From Frigoriglobus tundricola (GTDB taxonomy: Bacteria; Planctomycetota; Planctomycetia; Gemmatales; Gemmataceae), in NCBI RefSeq assembly GCF_013128195.2, contig NZ_CP053452.2, positions 8,432,001 to 8,496,000 of the forward strand: a DNA stretch of 64,000 nucleotides, given 5' to 3'. The notes beneath the pieces are model-generated. The model had not been told where the DNA came from and did not search any database. It saw only the letters and a program-made list of their open reading frames with translations. The position numbers and the translations under genes were made by a program. Shown in pieces: positions 43,220 to 53,500 of the stretch; position 1 is the first letter of the stretch; every line of letters begins with the position of its first letter.

Positions 43220-44103
43220 CGCCGCCCTCCTGTCGGGACCGATATGGTGATGCGCGTGCCCTTTCCCGGTTCGGAGCGGATGTCGATGTGCCCGCCGAGT
43301 AGCGCGGTCCGCTCGTACAATCCCAGCAGGCCGAGGCGCCCGAGGGCCCGGGCCCGGTGTTCGGCCACGTTGAACCCCCGCCCGTCGTCCGCGATCTCGA
43401 CGAGCAGTTCGCCCGCGCACATGTGAAGGGCCACCGAGGCGGACCGGGCGTGCGCGTGCGCCACCACGTTCGCGAGCGATTCCTGGACGATGCGGAACAC
43501 GGGCGTTTCAACGGCCTCGGGGAGCCGCACGTGGGCGATCTCGGACACCTCGAGGGTCAGGTCCAGGGGGTGGTGCTCGCGCACGTCCTCGGCGAGCCGC
43601 TCCAGCGCCACGGCCAGACCCAGATCGTCCAACAAACCGGGCCGCAACCCGACCGCCAGCCGCTTGACGTCCTGAAGGGCCGTCTGCGCCAGCTGGACCA
43701 GCGCCTCATACCGTTTCCGCGCCGCCGGGTCGGTGAGCGTCGCGTGCGCGGAGCGCAGGCCCGAAACGAGCAGCGACAGCGTTTGACCGATGCCGTCGTG
43801 TAGCTCGTGGGCGACCTGCTTCTTGTTAGACTCGACGTGTTCGAACAGATTGGTCAAAAACCTGTTTCTAATCATAATAATCGTTTGAAGTGGCCGAACG
43901 ACGCTCACCCACATGATCGGGGCGAGCACCAGCGTCAGCGTCACCGAATCGACCGCCGCCTCCAGGAACAGGGGGTGCCCGCGCGGCATGAGCCTCGGGA
44001 GGGCGAGCATGACCGTGTATTCGGTCACAAAAATGCTCGCGAGAACGATGGCCCACGCCGCACTCGGATAGCGCCACGAGCGCGGGGGGCTCTGGTCGGG
44101 CAT
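43216..44103 (-). CDS. NarX/DesK-type sensor histidine kinase (295 aa)
   Basis: Two N-terminal membrane helices (AWAIVLASIFVTEYTVMLAL and SVTLTLVLAPIMWVSVV) with only a short loop between them are followed by a HisKA_3 domain with the phospho-His in AHELHDGIGQTLS. The ATPase domain has FRIVQESLANVVAHAHA (N box), IADDGRGF (G1) and GLLGLYERTALLGG. The lack of a large sensor domain suggests that it senses in the membrane. Forms an operon with the response regulator. The start is ATG at 44103. It is divergent from the efflux locus across a 632-nt gap. Confidence 0.92.
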   Translation of the reverse strand: MPDQSPPRSWRYPSAAWAIVLASIFVTEYTVMLALPRLMPRGHPLFLEAAVDSVTLTLVLAPIMWVSVVRPLQTIIMIRNRFLTNLFEHVESNKKQVAHELHDGIGQTLSLLVSGLRSAHATLTDPAARKRYEALVQLAQTALQDVKRLAVGLRPGLLDDLGLAVALERLAEDVREHHPLDLTLEVSEIAHVRLPEAVETPVFRIVQESLANVVAHAHARSASVALHMCAGELLVEIADDGRGFNVAEHRARALGRLGLLGLYERTALLGGHIDIRSEPGKGTRITISVPTGGRR

Positions 44104-44735
44104 TTCTCCTCCGAGCGTATCGGGCGGCCGAGTGTCTGGCGGGCAGGCGACTTAGCGCATTAAATTCGGCACGTAATTGATGTCGTTATGTCTATATAAT
44201 TTGATCCTAGGTACAAAGGCCCCGGGCCGTTCTTTTTGCATCGCCCGTTCGCCATCCGGCCGCGGGTTGTCTGGTGTCACCAGGAGCGGCACTTCAGGTA
44301 CCGTTCCGCACTGAGTGGGAGTGCGTTCTGTACGCAGCCCGATGTTGCCCCCGGCCCCCAAGTCTTTCCGAAATAATAGGTTACCGCTCGTTGTGGGACG
44401 ATACTGCCGTCCCTGACGCAGTACGGAGTCGATCTGTGCGTGGGCTGGAGTGCGGAATTTCAACACTCCTGATCGCGTTTCCAATCCTGATACTTGTCGA
44501 GACCTCCCCTTTCGGACCGTGACACCGGAGCAAGAAAGGTGTTGCGCTCGGGCTCGCCCGAGCACGGTGGTCGCCGAACGGTCATCTTAGGGGCCGCCGA
44601 GGCAACTTGTTGGTTGTCCCTCAAGCAGTTCTTCGCAAAACTTGAGTCTTTTTTCCGCGATTGCTAAATTCGGCGACTCGACTGTGACGATGATGGCGGT
44701 TGTACGGAGCCACAGAACCCACCTAGGAGCGCGGT
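44104..44735. other. Divergent promoter region between kinase and efflux locus
   Basis: About 630 nt with an unusually AT-rich patch near 44160-44215 just upstream of the histidine kinase, consistent with a promoter. No gene is supported. No clean -35/-10 pair with correct spacing could be assigned on either strand. It should also contain the start of the efflux transcript on the right. Confidence 0.45.
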
Positions 44736-46766
44736 ATGCCCGAGCATCCCCTTCGAGCCCGGCTCGGGATGAGGTGCCGCACAGGCTCCCAGCGTTGGTT
44801 CTTTGTGCTGTTGTGCCTCACCCTCGCGACCGGCTGCACCTATCGCGGCCGAGAGGCCACCGACGATACCGTTCGTGGGCTAGCCGGCCGCCCCTATGAC
44901 CAGTTGCCCGACCAACTTCGGGACAAAACGGGGAGCGGCGCGGGGGTCAGCAAGACGGCCGAAGTGGCCAGTTCGCGGAAGGCGGAGAACGCACCGGCCG
45001 CCGTGACGCCGGGCGTGCCGACAGATGTCCATACCACCGCGCTCATGGAAGCCGCGCAAGACGGCAAACAGCCGCCCGGCTACCAGCTCAGGGTACCCGA
45101 TGCGATTCCCGGTTCCGAAGCCCCGCTGGTGAACGTGCCGGTCAACAATCCCGTCGCTATGCGAGAGGCCCTCCGCAAGTTGTACGTTCCGCTGCCGCCG
45201 CTGCCCGAGGAGGTCAAGCCCCTCCCCGGCCCAAACGGGAGGCCGTACACGCTGTCGGACCTCCAGCGGATCGCGGCCGAGAACAGCCCGATACTCCGCC
45301 AGGCCGCGTCGGACGTTCAGGCCGCACGGGGCAACATGATCCAGGCCGCCACGTACCCGAACCCCAACGTGACGATCGCGGAACAGCCGTCGAACAACAA
45401 CGCCACCGGCGGTGCGTTCGGTGCGGCCGTCGATCAGGTGGTGGTCACGGGCGGCAAGATCCGGCTCGCGACCGCCGCGGCCAAAAAGGCACTGGAGAAC
45501 GCCGAGCTGGCCCTCAAACGGGCCAGGAGCGATTTGGCCACCTCCGTGCGCAGCAACTATTACGCCCTGCTCGTGTCTCAAGAGACGATGCGGGTGACCC
45601 GGTCCCTTTCGGTCCTCACCGACGAGGTCTACCGGGTGCAACTGACGCTCGCCGAAAAGGGCGGGCTCGCCGCGGCGTACGAACCGGCCGCCCTCCGTGC
45701 GCAAGCGTATTCGGCCCGTCTCGCGTACCTCCAGGCGACCGCGACCTACGTGTACAACTGGAAGCAACTGGTCGCGGCCGTCGGTGTGCGCCAGCTGCCG
45801 CTCTCCGAGGTCGCCGGGCGCATCGACGCCGCCGTCCCTTACTACGAGTACGATCGGGTTCTCGCTCAGGTGCTTCAGGCACACACGGACGTGCTGACCG
45901 CCCGCAACGGCATCCACCAGAACCGGTACGTCCTGAAGACGAACCAGATCGCTCCACTGATGCCCAACCTCGACGTCCAGGTCGGGATGTATAAGGACCG
46001 CGTTCTGAACCCGCTCGGCACCTATCACACGTTCGCGGTCAGCATGCCGCTCCCGATCTGGGACCAGAACCGGGGTAACATCCTCGCGGCGGAAGCGGCG
46101 CTCGCCCGCGCCATGGAAGAACCGCACCGGGTCGAGATGGCCCTGACCAACACCCTGGCGAACAACTTCACGAACTACAAAACCAACCTGGACGCGGTGG
46201 AGTACTACCGCCGGTACATTCTGCCCGACCAGGTGCGGGCGTACCGCGGGGTGCTGCAACGGCGCCAGATCGATCAGGGCGCCCAGTTCGGCGACCTGGT
46301 CCAGGCCCAGCAGACGCTGGCAACGAGCGTCACCACGTACCTGGGCCTGCTCGGGACCCTCTGGTCGAGCGTCGTCTCGGTCGCCGACCTGCTCCAGACC
46401 GACGACCTGTTCCAAGCCGCGACTCCGATGCCCCTGCCCACGCTGCCCGACCTGGATAGCCTCGTGCCCCTACCGTGTTGCCACCCGTTCGGTGAGACCG
46501 GCGCGGCGAAGCCGGCCCCGTCCCCCGCGCCGCGGATGCCGGTTCCGGCCCCGACCGGCCGGGCGCTCCCCCCGCCCTACGCCGGACCGGTGACGATGAC
46601 CGTTCCGCCCGGCCCGGGCGGACCCGCACCGGGTCCGTCGGCGACGGGGGGCGTTCCGTCGGCGTTCTCCCCGTTCTCTGCCCGCGCGGCCGCTCAACCG
46701 GCGAGCGCGCCGGCGGTCGCGCCGATCGTCCAGCCCGCTGTGCGGACGGAGACCCTCCCGCCGTAA
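44736..46766 (+). CDS. TolC-like outer-membrane efflux lipoprotein (676 aa)
   Basis: The N-terminal signal ends in a lipobox-like LATGC, so it is probably lipid-anchored. The core (about residues 165-560) is an outer-membrane efflux protein with two helical repeats: LSDLQRIAAENSPILRQAASD and ATAAAKKALENAELALKRARS in the first, and a matching set around RVLAQVLQAHTDVLTARNGI. It is unusual in having a long Pro/Ala-rich tail of about 90 residues. AGGAG lies 7 nt before the ATG. It would form the outer channel for the adaptor and RND pump downstream. Confidence 0.92.
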   Translation: MPEHPLRARLGMRCRTGSQRWFFVLLCLTLATGCTYRGREATDDTVRGLAGRPYDQLPDQLRDKTGSGAGVSKTAEVASSRKAENAPAAVTPGVPTDVHTTALMEAAQDGKQPPGYQLRVPDAIPGSEAPLVNVPVNNPVAMREALRKLYVPLPPLPEEVKPLPGPNGRPYTLSDLQRIAAENSPILRQAASDVQAARGNMIQAATYPNPNVTIAEQPSNNNATGGAFGAAVDQVVVTGGKIRLATAAAKKALENAELALKRARSDLATSVRSNYYALLVSQETMRVTRSLSVLTDEVYRVQLTLAEKGGLAAAYEPAALRAQAYSARLAYLQATATYVYNWKQLVAAVGVRQLPLSEVAGRIDAAVPYYEYDRVLAQVLQAHTDVLTARNGIHQNRYVLKTNQIAPLMPNLDVQVGMYKDRVLNPLGTYHTFAVSMPLPIWDQNRGNILAAEAALARAMEEPHRVEMALTNTLANNFTNYKTNLDAVEYYRRYILPDQVRAYRGVLQRRQIDQGAQFGDLVQAQQTLATSVTTYLGLLGTLWSSVVSVADLLQTDDLFQAATPMPLPTLPDLDSLVPLPCCHPFGETGAAKPAPSPAPRMPVPAPTGRALPPPYAGPVTMTVPPGPGGPAPGPSATGGVPSAFSPFSARAAAQPASAPAVAPIVQPAVRTETLPP

Positions 46767-46841
46767 ACGGGAGCGAGTCGATTCACTCCCCTCAACCGCC
46801 CGCACACGCGCCGCCGAAGACACGGATCAGGAGCCCCGCAC

Positions 46842-48011
46842 ATGAACCGTTCGGTCCACAAACTGGTGTTGATGGCGGCCGTTGTGGCAGCGGGTTCGGC
46901 GACGCACGGGTCAGCCCAACAGGCGGCGGCTCCGCCAATGCCGACGATGTTGCCCCCGATCCCGGGGGCAGCGGATCCGACCCCCACGACGCCGACACCG
47001 GCGCTGGGGTCACCGAACCCGGTTCCCGACTTCCAGACCAGTTGGCCCCGCCCGCCCCTGGAGCCGCCGTCGCTCTTCCGCCAGGCCCCCGTGCCGACCG
47101 CGTACGGGTGCGATCCGCTGCCGGGGCGGTATTTCGAGCGTGACCCGCTGCTCGACCCGCCGTCGTTCCCCCAGCCGGGGTTCGTGGCGAGCGCAGAGGT
47201 TCAGGCGCTCGTGCCCCACATCTACCACGACGTGGTGAACCTGGCGCCGGTCGGCTCCAGCGCCAGCGGTACGATTGCGGTCCCGGTTTCGGGGTACAGT
47301 TGGGCGGTCGCGCCCCGGGTCGAACTCGGCTACCAGCTGGGGTCCGGGTTCGGGGAGTTCGTGGTGAACTACCAGTTCCTCGAAACGCACGGATCGCGTT
47401 CGACGCCGTTCGGCCCCGACGGCCCGGCGGGCGTGGGGAGCAAGTTGCAGTTCAATCTGGCCGACTTCGATTACGTGAGCCGGCAGTTCACGCCCTGGGA
47501 GCGGTGGGGGCTGAAGTGGCGGATCGGGTTCCGGACGCTCCAAATGTTCTACAACACCACGCTCACTCAGCCGTTCGATGTCGCGTCCGCGGGTAGCGGC
47601 GTCTTCCAGCAACAAGGGTACAACGCCTACCACGGGTACGGCGGCCACGTCGGGGCGGAAGTGGACCGCGACTTGGGGCGCCTCGTGCCGGGGCTCAGCT
47701 TCGTTGGCAAACTCGACGTCGGGAGTACGGCCGGCTTCATCAAACAAACCGTCACCCAGACCATGGTGGACGGAACGTTCTCGAGCGGCGCCTATCGATG
47801 GGACCAGGCGGTCCCGAGTATATACACGCACCTGGGGCTGAATTACCACGTGCCCGGCTCCCGGCTGGACCTTTATCTCGGCGGGACCGGCGCGTACTTC
47901 TGGCAAGTGGGCAAAAACAACAACGTGGCGCTGACCGCGGTCGGCAAGGGAACGGCCGCCGGGGACTTGTCGCTTCTGGGCGCGACCTTCCGCCTAACCT
48001 GGAACTACTGA
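46842..48011 (+). CDS. Outer-membrane beta-barrel-like protein (389 aa)
   Basis: A signal peptide (cleavage near GSA/QQ), a Pro-rich stretch of about 70 residues, then a chain of amphipathic strands ending in an aromatic residue (FRLTWNY), as in outer-membrane barrels. Strand-like segments include VAPRVELGYQLGSGFGEFVV, WRIGFRTLQMFYN and LDLYLGGTGAYFWQ. It resembles planctomycete barrel proteins of the BBP7 kind, but this is a weak match. It is encoded between the TolC-like and adaptor genes, so it may belong to the efflux system as a porin-like part. Confidence 0.7.
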   Translation: MNRSVHKLVLMAAVVAAGSATHGSAQQAAAPPMPTMLPPIPGAADPTPTTPTPALGSPNPVPDFQTSWPRPPLEPPSLFRQAPVPTAYGCDPLPGRYFERDPLLDPPSFPQPGFVASAEVQALVPHIYHDVVNLAPVGSSASGTIAVPVSGYSWAVAPRVELGYQLGSGFGEFVVNYQFLETHGSRSTPFGPDGPAGVGSKLQFNLADFDYVSRQFTPWERWGLKWRIGFRTLQMFYNTTLTQPFDVASAGSGVFQQQGYNAYHGYGGHVGAEVDRDLGRLVPGLSFVGKLDVGSTAGFIKQTVTQTMVDGTFSSGAYRWDQAVPSIYTHLGLNYHVPGSRLDLYLGGTGAYFWQVGKNNNVALTAVGKGTAAGDLSLLGATFRLTWNY

Positions 48012-48518
48012 GCGGGCGTACAGAATCGACATTGATCGGGGGAAGTGAACGGTGGGCGGTGGCATCCGTGACGAGTTCGAAACGGGTCATTTTTTCGTAA
48101 ATGGACTCGGAGTGCTCGCTGATCGGTCCGTGTTCACACCAACGATCGCCCGGCGACCATGTGGCGGAACGGCGAGCAGGAGACCCTATCCTCCATTTTC
48201 ACTCGCTTTCGGGATGAGACGCGAATCAGTAAAATTGTTCATGTGTGGGCTCCCGTGCCGAACCGCTCGGCGACGAGCGTTTCCGATCGTAAGCTTGAGT
48301 TCATGCCAGAGATGGAAATTTCGGTCTCGCCTTGGCACTAAAAGTGCTTATAAGCAATTTGTAGCCAACAAATGTTTATGTGGGCGTACCAGTCCTTTCG
48401 GTGGACTCGCTGCTGCGCTACGCAATTAACGGATGTTTGTGGGTGGCTTTCATAGACGGATCATCATTGAATCGACCCGCCCGGACCCTTGCGCCGCGAC
48501 CGAGGAGCGACCCGCACG
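48012..48518. other. Intergenic stretch between barrel and adaptor genes
   Basis: About 500 nt of lower GC. No gene is supported. A small AT-rich palindromic patch near 48350-48380 (GCTTATAAGC and ATTTGT/ACAAAT pairing) could be promoter or operator sequence for the adaptor gene. This gap suggests that adaptor and pump have their own promoter. Confidence 0.4.
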
Positions 48519-50375
48519 ATGGCAACCGCGACACCCAATCCGACCGAGACCGCAACGAACGTCTCCGTCGTTTCCCCTTCGGTTTCGACGACGGAAGTGA
48601 AGATCCTTCCCCCGACCGGTTCGCCCACGACGACCGGAGTTCATGAACCTCTGGCAGGGCACGGAGTGTCTGGGGGGGGCCTTTCGGAACCGCCCGGATC
48701 GAGGAAGGAGACGCTCAAAACGGTTGCAATCTTGTTCGTCGCAATGGCAGTTCTGGGTGTCGTGTTCGCCGTTTCGCTCGGGTGGGAACTTCCCGGGCTG
48801 ACGCACGAGAAGGGGCAAACGACGAAGGCTCCGGACACCGCGCCGCTCAAAGTTGAACTGGTGAAGGACGAGAAACAACCGTCGGGCTACGTCCCGAACA
48901 CCCTTGCCATTCCGCCGGCAGTTCAGGAGAGCCTCGGCATCCTTCGCAAGGGACGGGTCGAAGGGGTCGCCGTTGTCACCCTGCCGCTGACGAACCAGAC
49001 GATTGAGTTCCCCGGCTCGACGGCGGTGAACCCCGCCAAAATTGCCCGGATCAAGGTCCGGTTCCCGACGAACGGGTCCGAAGTGACCTCGATCGGCAAA
49101 ACGGTGGAATCGTTCCCGCCGACCGTCGAGCGCGAGCTCCGTACCGGTGATACCGTGAAGGCCGGACAGGTTCTGGCCGATTTCTACAGTGTGGACGTCG
49201 GGTCGAAAAAGAACGACCTGATCGACGCCGTCTACCAACTCAAACTGGACCAGGAGATCTACGACCGGGCAGTCGCGTCCGGCGGGGCCGTGCCCGAAGT
49301 GTTCGTCAAGAACGCTTACCGGGCCGTCGTCGGCGACCTGAACGCGATCGACCGCGCGGTGAAGACGCTGCAAACCTGGAACGTGCCCCAAGAGGACATC
49401 GACGCCGTGCGCAAGGAGGCCGAGGAGATCAGCAAGCAGCTCATCGCGAAACCCGGCACCCGGCCCACGATCGACCCCGAAAAGGAGAAGCAGTGGGGGA
49501 AGGTGTCGCTCCGCTCGCCCATTAGTGGGGTGATCCTCGAGCGGAACATCACCGCTAACGAGATCGTCATCGATAACACGGTCAACATCTTCCAGATCGC
49601 CAACGTCGACGACCTCCTCGTGATCGTCAACGTGCCCGAGGATTACCTCCCGCGGCTGCGGGACCTCCAGAAGAGGGGGCTGCTGAACTGGACGATTCAG
49701 ACCGCCGGGGCGCCGATAAAGTTCAAGGTCACGCCGGCAACGCTGGACGGGTTGCGCGACGCGGGCGCCCCCCCGGCCGTCGTGGAGAAGCTCCAGGGAC
49801 TGACGAACCGTGAGCTCGCCACCCGGTCGCTGCTCGAAGACGAAATCGGCACGGTGCTCACGAAAGACGAGCGGGAGCACTGGCAGAAGAAGCTGGCCGA
49901 GGCTTCGAAGGTCGGGCTGGTCGGCCCGGTGAACGAGATCGGCTACCTGATCGACCCGAACACCCACACGGCCATTCTCAAGGGGCCCATCAAGAACGAG
50001 AACCGGGCGCTGCGGGCCGGGCAGGGCGTCATTGCGACAATCGACCTGCCGCGGGAAGAGAACGTGGTCGAGGTGCCGATGGCCGCGATCGCCGACGACG
50101 GGCGCCAAACAGTGGTCTTCGTTCAACCGGACCCTGCCAAGCCGCACTACACGATGCAGCGGGTGAAGGTCACGCACCGGTTCGACAAAATTGCATACGT
50201 CAGCAGCGTTCTCACGGACGCCGACATCGCTCTCGGCCTCTCGCAGGTTAAGGACGGTCTCCTCCCGTTCTCCCCTCTCAAGGAAGGGGACCGGGTGCTG
50301 ACGACCGGAATTCTGGATCTGAAAAAGGAACTCGACGACCGCCAGTCCGCACTCGCTGACTCGAAGAAGCCGTGA
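48519..50375 (+). CDS. RND efflux periplasmic adaptor (HlyD/CusB-like, 618 aa)
   Basis: A disordered Thr/Ser-rich N-terminus (about 65 residues) precedes one membrane helix (LFVAMAVLGVVFAVSLGW). The periplasmic part has the barrel-sandwich and hairpin layout of membrane-fusion proteins: RTGDTVKAGQVLADFYSVDV, a long helical hairpin, then SLRSPISGVILERNITANEIV, the beta-barrel (IANVDDLLVIVNVPEDYLPRL) and a C-terminal region. A low-similarity insertion (LDGLRDAGAPPAVVEKLQGL and on) sits between the barrel parts, making it longer than the usual 400-500 aa. The ATG at 48519 is preceded by GAGGAG. Its partner pump follows. Confidence 0.9.
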   Translation: MATATPNPTETATNVSVVSPSVSTTEVKILPPTGSPTTTGVHEPLAGHGVSGGGLSEPPGSRKETLKTVAILFVAMAVLGVVFAVSLGWELPGLTHEKGQTTKAPDTAPLKVELVKDEKQPSGYVPNTLAIPPAVQESLGILRKGRVEGVAVVTLPLTNQTIEFPGSTAVNPAKIARIKVRFPTNGSEVTSIGKTVESFPPTVERELRTGDTVKAGQVLADFYSVDVGSKKNDLIDAVYQLKLDQEIYDRAVASGGAVPEVFVKNAYRAVVGDLNAIDRAVKTLQTWNVPQEDIDAVRKEAEEISKQLIAKPGTRPTIDPEKEKQWGKVSLRSPISGVILERNITANEIVIDNTVNIFQIANVDDLLVIVNVPEDYLPRLRDLQKRGLLNWTIQTAGAPIKFKVTPATLDGLRDAGAPPAVVEKLQGLTNRELATRSLLEDEIGTVLTKDEREHWQKKLAEASKVGLVGPVNEIGYLIDPNTHTAILKGPIKNENRALRAGQGVIATIDLPREENVVEVPMAAIADDGRQTVVFVQPDPAKPHYTMQRVKVTHRFDKIAYVSSVLTDADIALGLSQVKDGLLPFSPLKEGDRVLTTGILDLKKELDDRQSALADSKKP

Positions 50376-50413
50376 CCGCCGAGCCGCGGCGCCCGCGGAA
50401 GGCCGATCGGTTG

Positions 50414-50473
50414 ACGGGCCGTTTTGAGGGCCTCGTCAGGGCCCTGGCCTGACGAACCCGCGGAACGGCCCGT
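50414..50473 (+). other. Nested hairpin between adaptor and pump genes
   Basis: An outer 10-bp stem (ACGGGCCGTT, 50414-50423, with 50464-50473) encloses an inner 8-bp stem (TCGTCAGG with CCTGACGA, 50433-50455). In the transcript it would sit between adaptor stop and pump start and could tune their ratio by pausing, termination or protection from decay. Confidence 0.5.
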
Positions 50474-50573
50474 GGCGCGTGTTCCGCCCCACGGTGGCGG
50501 GACCGGCGCACCGAACGCGCCGTCCCGCCCCTTTGCTGACCCGATACCGTACCCCGATACCGCGCCAAATTAT

Positions 50574-53500
50574 ATGGTCCACAAGCTGATCGCCTGGGCG
50601 CTCGACAATCCGCTGATCGTAATCGGTCTGACTCTGGTACTCATCGTCGTCGGAACCTATTCGTACATCCACATCAACGTGGAGGCGTACCCGGACCCCT
50701 CGCCGCCGATCATCGAAATCGTCGCCCAGTACCCCGGCGCGTCCGCGGAGGAGGTGGAACGGCAGGTGACCATCCCGCTCGAGATCACGCTGGCGGGCAT
50801 GCCGAACCAGAAGGTGCTCCGCAGCAAGTCCCTGTTCGGACTGTCGCACCTGCGGACGCAGTTCGAGTACAGCCAGGATTACGATAAAGCCAAGCAGGAC
50901 GTGATCAACCGGCTCCAGTTCACCCAGCCGCTGCCCCCGGGCGTCACCCCGCAACTGTCGCCGCAGTCCCCGACGGGGGAGATCTTCCGGTACACCCTGC
51001 GGAGCGCCCGGGACCCGTCGGGGCGCGACTACTATAACTTGAACGACCTGAAAAGCATCCAGGACTGGACGCTCGAGCGCGAGTTCCGGCGGGTCCCTCG
51101 GATCATCGACGTGACCAGCCGGGGCGGGTCCGTCAAACGGTACGAGATCCAGCTCGACTACGACCGGATGCGCCAAAAGGGGATCACCCTCTCGCAGGTC
51201 CAGACCGCCCTGAGTAGCGCCAACGCGAACGCCGGCGGCGACTACGTCCGCCAGGGGCCGGTCGCGATGAACGCCCGGAGCGTCGGCCTCATCGGGGGCG
51301 GCCAGGACCCGCTCACCCTCGTGCTGGGGCTGGCCGACCCGGCGGAAGCGGTCCGCCTCCTCCGCGCCGAGGAGGGGCGGCGGCTGCGCGAGGTCCGCCA
51401 GATCGTCCTCACGTCCAACAACAACGTCCCGATCCTGCTCGAGGACGTCGTCGAGGGCGGCCGGCTCCTCCCGGGTCAGGACCCGACCCGCGCACCGGGG
51501 GTGGTGGTCGGGCACCAGACCCGGCTCGGCCGGTCCTGTCTCACGGTCCCCGGCGGAGCGCCGGACGGGCGCCGCACCCTCGCCCGCGACGAGGACGACA
51601 AGGTCGAGTGCGTCGTCCTGATGCGCCGAAACGAGGCCACCCTCCCGGCCCTCAAGGACGTGCGGGAGCGGGTGAAGGAGCTGAACGACCCGGCCACAGG
51701 CCGGCTCCCGCCGGGGGTGGAGATCGAAACGTATTACGACCGCTCCGAACTGATCGGGGTCACGACCGAGACGGTGCAGGAGAACCTGATCCTGGGGATG
51801 GCGCTGGTCGCGATCATCCTCCTCATGTTCCTGAGCAACGTCAAAAGCGCGGTGATCGTGGCGATCAACATCCCGCTCGCGCTGCTCTTCGCGTTCTCCG
51901 TGCTGTACATGCGGGGGAAGTCGGCGAACCTGCTCTCGATCGGCGCGGTGGATTTCGGCATCATCGTCGATTCGTCGGTCATCATGGTGGAGAACATCTA
52001 CCGCCGCCTGAGTACCGGGACCGACGCCCACCTCCCCGTCAACGAGCGGATCCTGCGGGCCTGTATCGAGGTGGAGAAGGCCCTCTTCTTCTCCACCACG
52101 ATCATCGTCGTGGCGTTCGTCCCGCTGTTCACCATGCAGGGGGCCGAGGGGCAGATCTTCGGCCCGATGGCCGACACCTACGCGTTCGCCCTGGGCGGCG
52201 CACTGCTCCTGGCGCTCACGGTGTCCCCGGTTCTGTGCTTCCTGTTCCTGAAGCACCTCAAGCCGGTCCCGGACAACTTCCTCGTCAAATACCTGCGGGA
52301 CGGGTATCTGAGGAACCTGCGCGTGTGCCTCCGGAACCGCTGGATCACCGTCGCCCTGTTCTTCGGGGCGATGGCTTTCACCTACATCCACGCCGTGCCC
52401 CAGTTGGGCCGCGAGTTCATGCCCGAACTAGAAGAGGGGAACCTGTGGATCCGGTCGGTGTTCCCGCTCAACGCCGCGCTCGAGACGGTCACCGAGGACT
52501 GCCGTAAGTCGCGGTCGATCATCGCCCGCTACCCCGAGGTCGCGACGGTCGTGACCGAGATCGGCCGGCCGGACGACGGGACCGACCCGAGCGGCTTCTA
52601 CAACGCCGAGTTCTTCGTGCCGCTCCGGGCGCACCGCGAGTGGCCGAAGGTGATGGAGGACACGAGCTGGCGGCGGTGGGTGAACATCGACAAGAGCTTG
52701 CGGGTGGACGAGGTGCGGCTGATCGGCACGCCGGCCGACGGCGCGCGGGTGCCGGCCGATCACAAGAACCTGCTGGTCGTGGCCAACGAGAACGACAAGC
52801 TCCAGTTCCGCCAGTTCGACGACGAGGGCAAGCTGGTCGTGGACACGGGGGAAAAGTGGCTCCCGAACCGGGCCGGGCTGATCGCGGACGTGCGCAAGCA
52901 GCTCCAGGGCCTGCGGCCCCCGCACGAGTTGACCGCCGCTGAAAAGGACCGGGTCGTCGCGGCCGTTCTGCCCGTCGTTCGCCACCTGCGGCCCCGGACC
53001 AAGCCCGAGATCGTGAAACAACTGAACGAAGAACTGGAAAGTCGGCTCCCGGGGGCCGACTGGAACTTCTCCCAGAACATCCGCGACAACGTGATGGAAG
53101 CGATGTCCGGGGTCAAGGGGAACAACTCGATCAAGATCTTCGGCCCCGACATCCAAAAACTGGAGGACCTGGCGGTTCAGGTCCGCGACCGGCTGCGGTC
53201 GGTCCCGGGCATCGCCGAAGTCGGGGTGTTCAACATCAAGGGGCAGACCAACCTCGAGTTCCGGATCGATCTGGAGAAGTGTAAGAAGTGGGGCGTGTCC
53301 GCCGCGGACGTGAACAACGTCATCACCTCGGCCCTGGGCGGTCAGGCGTTCTCCGCGATGATCGAGGGGGAGCGGAAGTTCGACATTTCCACCCGGCTGC
53401 CGCCGTGGCGGCGCGGGAGCGAGTCCTCGATCCTGGACATCCCCATCGACGTCACCAACAACCAGGTGATCCAGGGGACCGGACCGGGACCGAGCCCGTC

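Noticed and set aside
44160-44215. Sigma-70 promoter upstream of the histidine kinase
   Set aside because: TATAAT-like and TTGA-like words are present but separated by only about 12 nt, so no promoter was assigned.
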